DNA of 64,000 nucleotides from Virgibacillus halotolerans (GTDB taxonomy: Bacteria > Bacillota > Bacilli > Bacillales > Amphibacillaceae). The DNA lies in contig NZ_JAFBEA010000008.1 in NCBI RefSeq assembly GCF_016908515.1, forward strand, positions 62,001-126,000, in the 5' to 3' direction. Every line of letters starts with the position of its first letter. Within the stretch, counting starts at the first letter, position 1. Positions 8,258-15,547 of the stretch are shown here, piece by piece. The position numbers and the translations under genes are program-made. The notes under the pieces are model-generated. The model had not been told where the DNA came from. It worked only from the letters and a program-made list of their open reading frames with translations, and ran no database searches.

Positions 8258-8356
8258 TTATCCAAAATATTCCTTTGTAGGAGACTTCGCTAATACTGCC
8301 ATAAATTCACCTGGTTTAATCTCTCTACCACAGGAATTACAATTTAACTTTTTCAT
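8258..8356 (-). pseudogene. Short zinc-knuckle peptide, probably an N-terminal gene fragment
   Basis: 32 codons, ATG at 8356 preceded by GGAGTGATTGT. The peptide begins MKKLNCNSCGREIKPGEFMA and ends SPTKEYFG. A CxxC knuckle with GREIKPGE is typical of the start of longer Bacillaceae zinc-binding proteins in which two further cysteines follow; these are missing, so it is most likely a truncated remnant, though it may still be translated. Confidence 0.5.
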
Positions 8357-8433
8357 ACAATCACTCCTGACTTTTTTTCATAATGTACTCGATTTTATTC
8401 CGTTAAATATCCCTATTGTGGTATAGAATGACT

Positions 8434-8946
8434 TCACTTTATAGGATCCAACATATCCATTAGGTTCTCTCCATCATAATATCGATCAATTTTTGATCCA
8501 TCTTCTGTATCTACAATAGTCATCTGCCCCTTTATTTCCACCTCGTCTACCTTTTTTCCGTCTTGATCTGTAAATATCAAAGTGGAAGAATGGTCAAAAT
8601 AAAGTGATTTTCCTTTTGCTTGATCACGGTCTTCTTTTAGCGCAATATTCTGTACAAAAATCGTGTTATTAAGTCCAAATGCCACTTCCGTTGGTATTAA
8701 AAAAAGCCTTTTGCTTGATAGTTCATTAAATCCCTTTTCCGTGAAATACGTTGAAAATTCACTTTGAACCTCAATGAGCTGTTCAGTGCTCATCTCGTTT
8801 GCATTCACATTTGGATCGTCAACATTGTATAATTCCTTAATAAATTCCTCTCCAAGTTTCACCGCGTTGTCTTTTTTGCTTTCGCAAGCACTAACCAAGA
8901 ATAGAAGAGCAATAGAACAACACATTAAAACAAACTCCTTTCGCAT
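8434..8946 (-). CDS. Lipoprotein of unknown function
   Basis: 170 residues, lipobox VSAC with Cys21, so a lipidated, surface-exposed protein. The mature domain (KLGEEFIKELYNVDDPN ... FTDQDGKKVDEVEIKGQMT) looks like an NTF2-like or cystatin-like alpha/beta fold by its pattern, but no family is certain. Intact, with AGGGGGGAGTGTTTAT before the ATG. Next unit upstream is FosB, across a ~480-bp spacer with several repeat copies. Confidence 0.65.
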   Translation of the reverse strand: MRKEFVLMCCSIALLFLVSACESKKDNAVKLGEEFIKELYNVDDPNVNANEMSTEQLIEVQSEFSTYFTEKGFNELSSKRLFLIPTEVAFGLNNTIFVQNIALKEDRDQAKGKSLYFDHSSTLIFTDQDGKKVDEVEIKGQMTIVDTEDGSKIDRYYDGENLMDMLDPIK

Positions 8947-8978
8947 ATAAACACTCCCCCCTAATTTTATTATGGCTG

Positions 8979-9042
8979 CACAACAATCTGAACCGATTGA
9001 ACCATAACCTTTATTCCGTTAAAGCGCCCGTTAGCTTAACAC
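8979..9042 (-). repeat. attC-like intergenic repeat, unit A11
   Basis: Left core ACAACAATCTGAACCGATTG, right core ATTCCGTTAAAGCGCCCGTT then AGCTTAAC. A complete, well-preserved unit lying upstream of the lipoprotein gene. Confidence 0.65.
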
Positions 9043-9383
9043 TCATAATCATATAAGTTTTAAGTGATGCGTAGTATTTGGATAAAGCTTTTCTTCGATA
9101 ATGCCTAGAAACGTAAAACCTGCGTAACCGCCCGAATTTTTATGTAGTAAATACTTAGTCCATAATTACGATTTACTGTTGCAAGATCTGTTACTTAATT
9201 ATTTACCTTCCAATAAACAACACGCCTTTATCACCTACCCCTAAGTCAGACTATTTCCTACCTCTGGATTCAAGAAACCACGTTTAAAAGGTCGGTCTAG
9301 CATGCAGCTATTACCGAATTTCTCAACATTTTTTTGCACTCCGGGTTTATTTACAATACTCACTGCTAAATTCAACACAATAA
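9043..9383 (-). other. Spacer without an intact gene
   Basis: About 340 bp between the lipoprotein and fosB. It holds a repeat half-site (GCGTAACCGCCCGAATTTTT, about 9122-9141). On the minus strand a stretch of about 45 codons ending with a TAG at about 9249 is open and reads KPGVQKNVEKFGNSCMLD and RGFLNPEVGNSLT; it has no proper start and may be a gene remnant. Nothing else recognisable. Confidence 0.35.
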
Positions 9384-9417
9384 CGATGGCTCTATTATCG
9401 CTCCTGTTACTGTAATA
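9384..9417 (-). repeat. Cassette repeat half-site, unit A12
   Basis: GGCTCTATTATCGCTCCTGT then TACTGTAAT, a diverged right core directly next to the stop codon of fosB. Confidence 0.4.
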
Positions 9418-9423
9418 TTCCTC

Positions 9424-9846
9424 TTACACATAAAAATCCATATGGGGTTTTTCTTGCTTATAATAATTTAATCTATCCTGCAAAGTACCAGTATGAAATT
9501 CGAGTTTATGGCCATCAAGATCAGTGAAATAAATAGATTTTTTATCCTTTTCATCTCTAGGACGACCAGTTAAGATATTTACACCCAATTTCTCTAATTT
9601 GTTATATATACTATCAAATTCAGCTTCTTCAACTGAAAAAGCAACATGAGTGTATGATTGCCTGATTTCATTACGAGGAATGTCTCTCTCCAAATTAAGA
9701 GCTAGCCACATGCCGTTCAAATCAAAATAAGCAGTGCTTTTTCCTTTAACTAGTAATTTAGCATCAAATACATCTTGATAAAACTTTATGGATTTTTCCA
9801 AATTAGAAACAGAAAACAAAAAATGGTTTAGGCCCTTTACAAACAA
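9424..9846 (-). CDS. fosB: FosB-type fosfomycin resistance thiol transferase
   Basis: 140 residues, one VOC (glyoxalase-fold) domain. The three metal ligands of the fosfomycin-resistance family are in place: His8 (GLNH), His67 (SYTHVAF) and Glu116 (HKLEFHTGT). The C-terminal [15 protein letters not shown] is the FosB signature. FosB uses Mn2+ and bacillithiol to open the fosfomycin epoxide, in the cytoplasm. TTG start after GAGGTGATGTAG. It is a single gene flanked by repeat cores on both sides, i.e. a resistance gene in a cassette-like slot. Confidence 0.88.
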   Translation of the reverse strand: MFVKGLNHFLFSVSNLEKSIKFYQDVFDAKLLVKGKSTAYFDLNGMWLALNLERDIPRNEIRQSYTHVAFSVEEAEFDSIYNKLEKLGVNILTGRPRDEKDKKSIYFTDLDGHKLEFHTGTLQDRLNYYKQEKPHMDFYV

Positions 9847-9870
9847 CTACATCACCTCAAAATAATTATT

Positions 9871-9962
9871 AAACAATATGTCCAGATTCCTTTAAATGGT
9901 CCCGATTGTTTCAACATCGGAAATTATTTTTATTCCGGAATCACACTCGTTTGTTTTAAGAC
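9871..9962 (-). repeat. attC-like intergenic repeat, unit A13
   Basis: Contains AACAATATGTCCAGATTCC, TTTAAATGGTCCCGATTGTT and ATTCCGGAATCACACTCGTT: two left-type cores followed by a right core, located between fosB and the next lipoprotein gene. Confidence 0.5.
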
Positions 9963-10004
9963 TCCTTCTATTTTTCAAAAAGCTATTATTTTTAGTAAAT
10001 CTAT

Positions 10005-10412
10005 TTAAAGTTCGTCAAAACCGTTCTCATCTGCGCTCTGTACAAAAAGCTCACCCTTTATGGCGCCTAGGCCTATCATTATATACGGGTTATCCTCTTC
10101 ATTTTTCTTTTCCATCTCATCTATAATAATTTTAGTATCTCCTGAATCTACTACCACATCATCTAGTTCCAATGATTTATCCGCATTTCCAGTTGATACA
10201 ACAACCATTTTTTTACCTTCTGATATTGTAAATACTTTAAATCCTCTTGTATCAGGGTTATTCTGGAGACCCGCTACATAATCTTCAACTTCTGGTAAAT
10301 CCCCGACCCTGCTCTTTTCTAAAACCCAGTTGTTTTCAGGTGAATCCCCTCCGCAAGCAGTTAGAACTAAACTGACAGAAATAACTAGAAAAAATAAAGA
10401 AAACCTTTTCAA
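10005..10412 (-). CDS. Lipoprotein of unknown function
   Basis: 135 residues with lipobox LTAC (Cys20). The mature part carries NTRGFKVFTISEGKKMVVVSTG-like strands (here PDTRGFKVFTI, KKMVVVSTG) and a long acidic segment (DEMEKKNEEDN); I cannot place it in a family. Preceded by AAGGGGGAAGGACAATTG-type ribosome binding site. Probably anchored on the outer face of the membrane. Confidence 0.6.
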   Translation of the reverse strand: MKRFSLFFLVISVSLVLTACGGDSPENNWVLEKSRVGDLPEVEDYVAGLQNNPDTRGFKVFTISEGKKMVVVSTGNADKSLELDDVVVDSGDTKIIIDEMEKKNEEDNPYIMIGLGAIKGELFVQSADENGFDEL

Positions 10413-10532
10413 TTGTCCTTCCCCCTTTATAAATTGAGTAAATCTCGATCACTAAATAAGAAAATATTATCACATTAATAACTAAGCCAAAGTTGAGACT
10501 ACTTGGCTTTAAGTTACCTATTGTATAAAAAG

Positions 10533-10610
10533 CACCTCCTAATTTAATCTATACAACAATCGCGCCGATCGTATTATATGGTCAACCAGTTATTTCTCGT
10601 TATGTTTTTT
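10533..10610 (-). repeat. Cassette repeat core joined to AACCAG repeat, copy 2
   Basis: ACAACAATCGCGCCGATCGT runs directly into ATTATATGGTCAACCAGTTA. Same order as at 1511 and 39448, showing that the two repeat types are parts of one composite element. The right arm is eroded (CTCGTT instead of CTGGTT). Confidence 0.55.
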
Positions 10611-10660
10611 TCCTATTTTTTAAAATAAATACGCGCGTTAGCGAATGTAAACGGCATATA

Positions 10661-10783
10661 TTATTCTTTTTTAGTTTTATTTGAGTCAATTGCTGTTCCA
10701 ATTGTTATTTCGAAAACCAAACCTATACCAGCTCCAACCGCTAGATAAGTATCCTTTGTTGTTTTTTCATTTTTGCTCTTCAT
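10661..10783 (-). CDS. 40-residue single-TM protein
   Basis: A small coding region with ATG at 10783 preceded by GAGGGGATTGTAA. A polar start (MKSKNEKTTKDTY) is followed by one glycine-rich hydrophobic helix (LAVGAGIGLVFEITIGTAI) and a lysine-rich tail. Resembles small glycine-zipper membrane peptides; function unknown. Single-slot gene in the array. Confidence 0.5.
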   Translation of the reverse strand: MKSKNEKTTKDTYLAVGAGIGLVFEITIGTAIDSNKTKKE

Positions 10784-10820
10784 TTACAATCCCCTCTAAT
10801 ATTTTAATTAGCTTTTATTC

Positions 10821-10852
10821 TTAAACAATCTGCTCCGATTGCTGAACAATTT
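10821..10852 (-). repeat. Cassette repeat half-site, unit A14
   Basis: AAACAATCTGCTCCGATTGC then TGAACAA, a left-type core placed directly against the TAG stop of the next gene. Confidence 0.45.
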
Positions 10853-11050
10853 CTATCTAAAAAATACTCCAATCAATAAACTGATTGCAAAAAGAACATA
10901 TGCAAGCTGTACAACTATGTACATTGTCAATTCAAATGGTGTAAGTTTCCTTTGTCTTTTAGTTTTATGTAAATGCCGAAAATAGAAAACTGAACTAAAA
11001 ATGAGCAATACGCTTGCTATTGCATTTAAAATATCCGAAAGAATCAGCAT
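10853..11050 (-). CDS. Two-TM small membrane protein
   Basis: 65 residues from the ATG at 11050 (MLILSDILNAIASVLLIFSS), with GGGGAAGGAAGATGT upstream. A longer open frame to 11158 exists, but its extra N-terminal residues are simply the translation of the intergenic repeat and have no ribosome binding site. Two helices separated by a basic loop (HLHKTKRQRKLTP). No known family. Confidence 0.5.
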   Translation of the reverse strand: MLILSDILNAIASVLLIFSSVFYFRHLHKTKRQRKLTPFELTMYIVVQLAYVLFAISLLIGVFFR

Positions 11051-11076
11051 ATATACATCTTCCTTCCCCTTACTGT

Positions 11077-11140
11077 TACGCAATCTGGCCCTATTCTGGC
11101 ACAATGCTTCTTCAACAACTGCGCCCGATTCTTGAACAAA
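11077..11140 (-). repeat. attC-like intergenic repeat, unit A15
   Basis: Left core ACGCAATCTGGCCCTATTCT, right core ACTGCGCCCGATTCTTGAAC; complete unit in the gene orientation. The cores pair as an imperfect stem with one-sided unpaired bases. Confidence 0.65.
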
Positions 11141-11166
11141 ACAAATAGATGGAAACAAATTAATTG

Positions 11167-11439
11167 CTAGTTCTTACTAATTGTTTTTTTATTTACTATA
11201 ACAAGAGACACTACTGCAAGAACAATCAAATAGAAAGCCAAAATCCCATAGGCGGAACCTTCAAATCCCCTAATATTTACTAAACCAATATAGAACAGAA
11301 TAATTGAAGCGATAACTGTAAATATTCCTGGCATTATTCGTACAAATAAAGAAAAGTTCATTTTCTTGAACCACCACGTAACCAATAATATAACAATCCC
11401 CGGTATAAGTGACATTAGCAAAGGTCCTAAAAGCATCAA
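11167..11439 (-). CDS. YesK-like small membrane protein
   Basis: 90 residues, three hydrophobic helices. The stretch PGIVILLVTWWFKKMNFSLF, followed by MPGIFTVIASIILFYIGLVN, resembles the YesK family of B. subtilis by memory; function unknown. The start is given as the ATG at 11439, and a second Met follows immediately. AAGGGGTAGTTATT lies upstream. Confidence 0.55.
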   Translation of the reverse strand: MMLLGPLLMSLIPGIVILLVTWWFKKMNFSLFVRIMPGIFTVIASIILFYIGLVNIRGFEGSAYGILAFYLIVLAVVSLVIVNKKTISKN

Positions 11440-11469
11440 TAATAACTACCCCTTTTTTTGTAATACCTT

Positions 11470-11502
11470 GTTCTGCAAAATGACCCGATTCTTGAAGCCA
11501 TA
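11470..11502 (-). repeat. Cassette repeat half-site, unit A16
   Basis: GTTCTGCAAAATGACCCGAT then TCTTGAAG, a left-type core upstream of the YesK-like gene. Confidence 0.45.
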
Positions 11503-11547
11503 TTGTGGCAAATACTTATTCAGTTCATACCCTTTTCTGGAAGATAG

Positions 11548-11868
11548 CTATTTACTAATAACTTTCTCCTTTTTGCTATAAATTTCATAAGCAAAATATC
11601 CAAATAATAATCCTATCCCAGGTCCCCATACAATTGTAGATAGTAGGGGAATCGGGAAAATTATGCTTAGGAGTACAGCAACAGCACAACCAATCATCAT
11701 TCCGAATGGTATTAAACTATCTAATAAATTTTGAGCACCTTTTGATTTTTTCTTACCAAGGGTACCTTTCTTATATTTATTTTTCATTCTTAAAACTACA
11801 AATACCGCAATCGCACCCACTATTACAACAGGTAGTACAGTACGCACAATTTCCAAAGTTATGCTCAT
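11548..11868 (-). CDS. Three-TM membrane protein
   Basis: 106 residues. Helices at about 9-27, 51-75 and 77-95, with a strongly basic loop between the first and second (KNKYKKGTLGKKKSKG), predicted cytoplasmic. No family recognised. ATG preceded by AAGAGGGTTATAAT. Confidence 0.5.
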   Translation of the reverse strand: MSITLEIVRTVLPVVIVGAIAVFVVLRMKNKYKKGTLGKKKSKGAQNLLDSLIPFGMMIGCAVAVLLSIIFPIPLLSTIVWGPGIGLLFGYFAYEIYSKKEKVISK

Positions 11869-11924
11869 ATTATAACCCTCTTTTTTCGCTTTTAAGTTGA
11901 TTCAATTTTAACATAACTCATTCC

Positions 11925-11993
11925 ATAAAATGGACCTATATGTAATTTGTGCATTTTTCCTTATTAAGAAAAAGCACCCACTTAAGGAATGAA
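11925..11993 (-). repeat. attC-like intergenic repeat, unit A17
   Basis: Left core ATAAAATGGACCTATATG, then a hairpin formed by GTGCATTTTTCC and GAAAAAGCAC around TTATTAA, ending in CACCCACTTAAGG. Same overall layout as unit A6 (4362-4446). Confidence 0.6.
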
Positions 11994-12006
11994 TTGTAAA
12001 AATTCA

Positions 12007-12510
12007 TTACAATTCTTCTAAAAACTTTTGAATTTGTTTAGGCGTTCTTAAAATAATGATTTGTTTTTCTTTAGATAATCGCTCTAGCTTCTTCAAAGTT
12101 TCCGGTCTTTTTGTCTTCGGATAATTCCATATCCATTTTAGAAAGCCGAAGTCAAACCTTTCCTCGCAACCAGCTCCCATATCTGGTCTGGTTTTATTTC
12201 TGTATTGCAACATTCTTTTAAAAGCACGATAAACACAGATTGTTTTATTGACATCAAGGAATATTATTGTATCTGCTGCATTAAGCCTTATATCAATCGT
12301 TCCACCATAATTTCCATCAATAATCCACTTTTCTTTTTTTACTAATTCATATTGAACTTTTCTCTGTTCATCCTTTGTGACTCCAACCCAATTTGGCTTC
12401 CAAAATAATGCATCAAGGTGATATACATTTAATTTAAGCTTATTCCCTAATTGCCTGGCTAATGTCGATTTCCCTGAGCCACCTGAACCAATGAGGATAA
12501 TTTTTCTCAT
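12007..12510 (-). CDS. P-loop nucleotide kinase-like protein (topology modulation/FlaR-type)
   Basis: 167 residues. Walker A motif GSGGSGKST at residues 8-16 is followed by YHLDALFWKPNW and WIIDGNYGGT, the signature of the adenylate-kinase-like proteins annotated as DNA topology modulation protein FlaR in Bacillus. A basic LID-like region (RAFKRMLQYRNKTRPDM) follows. The biochemical substrate is not known. ATG preceded by AAAGGAGGTTCTT. The gene upstream on the same strand is separated by a full repeat. Confidence 0.7.
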   Translation of the reverse strand: MRKIILIGSGGSGKSTLARQLGNKLKLNVYHLDALFWKPNWVGVTKDEQRKVQYELVKKEKWIIDGNYGGTIDIRLNAADTIIFLDVNKTICVYRAFKRMLQYRNKTRPDMGAGCEERFDFGFLKWIWNYPKTKRPETLKKLERLSKEKQIIILRTPKQIQKFLEEL

Positions 12511-12525
12511 AAGAACCTCCTTTTA

Positions 12526-12592
12526 AAACAACCTGGCCCTTATACGTAAAACGAGCGCAGAACTTTATTCCATTAATGCGCCCATTTTCGGA
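12526..12592 (-). repeat. attC-like intergenic repeat, unit A18, near copy of A1
   Basis: Shares with 566-632 the blocks CTTATACGTAAAA, CGCAGA, TTCCATTA and GC(A/G)CCCATTT at the same spacing. Left core ACAACCTGGCCC, right core GCGCCCATTTTC. Here it separates the P-loop kinase from a methyltransferase, whereas A1 separates two membrane-protein genes: same repeat, different genes. Confidence 0.7.
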
Positions 12593-12596
12593 TGAT

Positions 12597-13355
12597 TTAT
12601 TTATTCGCAACAGCTTCAAATGTTATTGTCTGGGTTGAATTTGTAGGATACTTTCCGTGCTTGTAGTCTGATGAGATAATTATATCTTCGAAACCAATCT
12701 GTTCGAGGATCATTTTAAACTCTTCAATTCCATACCAACGAAGTGGAAATCGTTCTAGTTCTGTCTGTGTTAATTCGCCATTATTCCATTTTTCGTACCG
12801 GTTATGAGATATTGTATATTGACTGACATAATCGACTTCAACTATCTTACTTTCCAGTGTGATCATCCTATCATTCTGGACTTCCCAAGTTCTAGTCGAT
12901 ACATCACCAACCGTCAAGTCAGTTTGCATAAAGATGTCTATGATGAGCTTGCCACCGTCAGAAAGATGATTATAGAAATTTCTTAAAGCATTAAGAGAAT
13001 CTTCCCTTTTATGTAGCAACAAAAATGTTCCAGTTGGTACGATGATAGCTTCATATTTCGTTTCCAATGAAACTGATTCCATTTTTCCTTCAAATAGCTT
13101 TGGATTCAACCCTCTTTTTTCACAATTATTTCGGCATATTTTTAACATTTCATCGGAAACATCGAAGCCATCAACTTTCAGACCTTTTTCCAATAGCGGA
13201 ATAAGAATGCGCCCCGTACCTACTCCGGGTTCGAGAATATTACCTGTACAAGATGCTAATCTGGCGCTATAAAATTCGACATCTCCAAATGATAGACCAA
13301 CATACTTGTCTATATCATATACCTCCGAAGAGAGCTTACTATAATAACCCAACAT
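12597..13355 (-). CDS. Class I SAM-dependent methyltransferase
   Basis: 252 residues. Motif I ILEPGVGTGRI (about residues 40-50), the acidic loop GFDVSDEML, and motif IV-like IIVPTGTFLLL mark a Rossmann-fold SAM methyltransferase. The C-terminal half (ERFPLRWYGIEEFKMILEQIGF) is as in ubiE-like small-molecule methyltransferases. Substrate unknown. ATG preceded by AAAGAAGGAGATAATTAT. Confidence 0.75.
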   Translation of the reverse strand: MLGYYSKLSSEVYDIDKYVGLSFGDVEFYSARLASCTGNILEPGVGTGRILIPLLEKGLKVDGFDVSDEMLKICRNNCEKRGLNPKLFEGKMESVSLETKYEAIIVPTGTFLLLHKREDSLNALRNFYNHLSDGGKLIIDIFMQTDLTVGDVSTRTWEVQNDRMITLESKIVEVDYVSQYTISHNRYEKWNNGELTQTELERFPLRWYGIEEFKMILEQIGFEDIIISSDYKHGKYPTNSTQTITFEAVANK

Positions 13356-13392
13356 ATAATTATCTCCTTCTTTCGTTAAACCTGTTTTTAAT

Positions 13393-13510
13393 CTGCTTTA
13401 ACGTTATTCTGCAAAAACGCCCATTTGCGGGTTGTTTTTTATTGTTCAATTAAATGGCCCGAGTTATAAAGAGCACTCTCTAATTCCATTAGCGCGTCCG
13501 ATTGCTTAAC
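13393..13510 (-). repeat. Tandem cassette repeat cores, unit A19
   Basis: Two right cores (GCAAAAACGCCCATTTGCGG at about 13411 and ATTAGCGCGTCCGATTGC at about 13489) and a left core AATTAAATGGCCCGAGTTAT. Looks like one and a half units side by side, as would remain after loss of a gene between two sites. Confidence 0.55.
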
Positions 13511-14186
13511 TCTGAACATTTATTTTTTCAATTAACTTTATAATTTCTTCATCATCACCCGGATCAATGTAAACCTCCTCTGTGTTTTCAATGATATCCC
13601 CTGTATATTCTTCCATAGATTCATCTATCTGTTTGTAACTAGGCCAATGTGAAGGAACATTATATAAATTAATCGTACCATCCTCGTTACCGCTATAAGT
13701 TACTACGCCAACTGCCATACTTTTACCATCTAATGCAATAACGTCTTCTGGATAATTGACGCTGTCATCATCATAGGGATTGACTTGTTCACTGACCGAA
13801 ATATGTCTGACATTTAGTTCTCCTATATCTTTATTCCCTACAATTTGTAACCAAACACGAGCGTATTCGATTTCTTCAGTCGAATACTCAGATAGCCCTT
13901 CACTCTCTTCGCTTTCGGATTGGCCATTTGTATTTTCGCTATCTTCTTGTGAAGGAGATTTGCCAGAATCATCCGTATCAGATTCCTCCGACTCTGAATC
14001 GTCTTCTTTTTTATCTGTTTGCTTATTTTCTTTTATATCATTATCTTTTTCTGATTGAGCAGCAGAGAGGTTCCCAGGTGAACTGTCTGTTTTATTACTG
14101 TTTTCACCTTGATTATCATCACTACACCCCATAAGCAATAATGCTGTGGTAAATAAAACCGCGATTGATACTAGTGTTTTTTTCAT
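13506..14186 (-). CDS. Lipoprotein with acidic linker and conserved C-terminal domain
   Basis: 226 residues from the ATG at 14186, preceded by AGGGGATTTTTT; the upstream ATG at 14237 gives an unlikely cysteine-rich extension. Lipobox LLMGC (Cys21), then a ~85-residue Ser/Asp/Glu-rich linker, then a domain starting EEIEYARVWLQIVG with YPEDVIALDG, VVTYSGNEDGTINLYNVP and a C-terminal IYIDPGDD-like (VYIDPGDDEEI) segment. The C-terminal domain is shared with the lipoprotein at 51299-51997, a paralogue in the second block. Function unknown. Confidence 0.7.
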   Translation of the reverse strand: MKKTLVSIAVLFTTALLLMGCSDDNQGENSNKTDSSPGNLSAAQSEKDNDIKENKQTDKKEDDSESEESDTDDSGKSPSQEDSENTNGQSESEESEGLSEYSTEEIEYARVWLQIVGNKDIGELNVRHISVSEQVNPYDDDSVNYPEDVIALDGKSMAVGVVTYSGNEDGTINLYNVPSHWPSYKQIDESMEEYTGDIIENTEEVYIDPGDDEEIIKLIEKINVQS

Positions 14187-14308
14187 AAAAAATCCCCTGT
14201 CGCATTTGAATACTGTACATACTCTTAGGCATTTCATATCGTTAACTCAAGAAGGAAATTCACTCACCATACTCTTCCAATATTTTTCATTAGATTATAT
14301 ATTTAAGA

Positions 14309-14375
14309 AAACTGGGTTATCATCGCTACAGGAGTGCACTTTCTTGTTAAAGAAAAGCGCCAATTAGTTGAACTA
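14309..14375 (-). repeat. attC-like intergenic repeat, unit A20
   Basis: Left core AAAACTGGGTTATC, a hairpin from GTGCACTTTCTT and AAAGAAAAGCGC, then CAATTAGTTGAAC. The CAATTAGTTGAAC ending is intermediate between the A and B subfamilies of the repeat. Confidence 0.55.
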
Positions 14376-14378
14376 AAG

Positions 14379-14621
14379 CTATTGATTACAACCACATTCA
14401 TATTTTTTAAATTTATATTCTTTGTACAATATGAACTCTCCAGGGTCACTTGCATCTGATTCATAGACCTTTACGATGGGAGCAACATCCATTTTTGCAA
14501 ATTCCCTTATTTGCTTATCCATATCAATAGATAAGTCTAAATGATATTCATTCATGTATTCATATAGATTATTATGTTCGCAAACATCATATGTTACTGC
14601 AATATAATATTGTCCCATCAC
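14379..14621 (-). CDS. Small protein of unknown function
   Basis: 80 residues, soluble, beginning MMGQYYIAVTYDVCEHNN (GTG start overlapping the stop of an upstream open frame) and ending in a cysteine pair YECGCNQ. No family recognised. The start could equally be the next codon (ATG). The upstream 190 bp (14625-14822) are open on this strand too, without a start codon, and may be a gene fragment. Confidence 0.45.
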   Translation of the reverse strand: MMGQYYIAVTYDVCEHNNLYEYMNEYHLDLSIDMDKQIREFAKMDVAPIVKVYESDASDPGEFILYKEYKFKKYECGCNQ

Positions 14622-14624
14622 ATC

Positions 14625-14822
14625 ACCCCAAATTCACATAATAGCTCTATTAAGCCTTCTCCACCTTTTGCATCCGTTAATTTAAAAAGAAATATTGGCT
14701 TCATGAGAAAAGTTCGCACTTGCCCACTCACCCTCGCTCTTGAAGTCGTGTCGACCAAATCTAAGAATGCACCATCACCATTGGAGCGAATGGCTATTTC
14801 CCATGTAAGTTTATATGGTTAA
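14625..14822 (-). pseudogene. Possible 5'-truncated gene fragment
   Basis: A 66-codon frame without a start codon runs from after a TAA at about 14822 to a TGA that overlaps the next gene's start (ATGTGATGG). It reads YKLTWEIAIRSNGDG, VDTTSRARVSGQVRTF and LTDAKGGEGLIELLCEFG. Strong directional overlap with the next gene suggests a former two-gene unit. The opposite strand is also open here, so this call is weak. Confidence 0.3.
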
Positions 14823-14833
14823 TAAGAACTGAG

Positions 14834-15385
14834 TTAAGTATCCGTTAGATTCCATTCTTCTTTTAATAAACCATAAATAACTCTATCCTGATATTCACCA
14901 TTTAAGTATTCATAATTACGAATAATGCCTTCCTGTTTAAAGCCAAGTCTTTCCGGTATTGCCCTACTCTTTAAGTTTTTGCTTGCAATGTTAATTTCAA
15001 CTTTTCTCAAATCTAAATCATTAAATGCGTGGTTAATAAATTGTTTTACTGCCTTTGTTGCCAGACCTTTACCTGTGAATCTATCTCCCAGCCAGTAACC
15101 AATTTCAGTTTTTTTGGCACTCCAATCAATATATAAGAATCCTATGGAACCAGTAATACTGCCATTATGCCAAATACCTGCCCAATATCCATTATTATCG
15201 GATAGTCTTTTTAAAGATTTTTCTATGAATGTTACTGAATCATCAACTTTTATTGTTTTCTTAGGAAAAGAAAGCCATTTCCCTATACTTTCACGACTGT
15301 TATCTATTACTTGATACAATTCCTTTGCGTGCCTCGGTTCTAATATAGAAAGATGATTCTCTGAATCAATATTTACTTTAAACAT
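14834..15385 (-). CDS. GNAT acetyltransferase, RimJ/RimL (YdaF) type
   Basis: 183 residues from the ATG at 15385, preceded by AGGGGGGAAGAA. The longer frame to 15472 reads through the intergenic repeat and is rejected. A ribosomal-protein-type GNAT: LSILEPRHAKELYQVIDNSR at the N-terminus, acetyl-CoA loop RFTGKGLATKAVKQF, then LRKVEINIASKNLKSRAIPE and LGFKQEGIIRNYEYL. Probable N-terminal or small-molecule amine acetylation; substrate unknown. Confidence 0.75.
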   Translation of the reverse strand: MFKVNIDSENHLSILEPRHAKELYQVIDNSRESIGKWLSFPKKTIKVDDSVTFIEKSLKRLSDNNGYWAGIWHNGSITGSIGFLYIDWSAKKTEIGYWLGDRFTGKGLATKAVKQFINHAFNDLDLRKVEINIASKNLKSRAIPERLGFKQEGIIRNYEYLNGEYQDRVIYGLLKEEWNLTDT

Positions 15386-15404
15386 TTCTTCCCCCCTATA
15401 GTCA

Positions 15405-15465
15405 AAAATCCAGTTATCCCCACTTCGGCTTACGATTGTTCGACTAAAGCACCCGCTAATTGAGG
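15405..15465 (-). repeat. attC-like intergenic repeat, unit A21
   Basis: AATCCAGTTATCCCCACTTC, then GGCTTACGATTGTTCGACTA and AAGCACCCGCTAATTG. Right half is a near copy of unit A8 at 7087-7144. Confidence 0.6.
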
Positions 15466-15547
15466 CCTGCAATATGTAATAAGTATCTTTAACACAAGAT
15501 TGTCGTGTTATTTTACGCTAGTCACCATGGAAGAATGATGATGACGA

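Noticed and set aside
10853-11158. Longer 101-residue version of the small membrane protein
   Set aside because: The first 36 residues are the translation of the intergenic repeat and there is no ribosome binding site before the upstream ATG.
566-15465. CRISPR array as explanation of the regularly spaced repeats
   Set aside because: Spacing is irregular and gene-sized, repeats are degenerate palindromes, spacers are coding, and no cas genes are present.
14834-15472. 212-residue version of the GNAT protein
   Set aside because: Its N-terminal extension is translated repeat; AGGGGGGAAGAA directly precedes the ATG at 15385.
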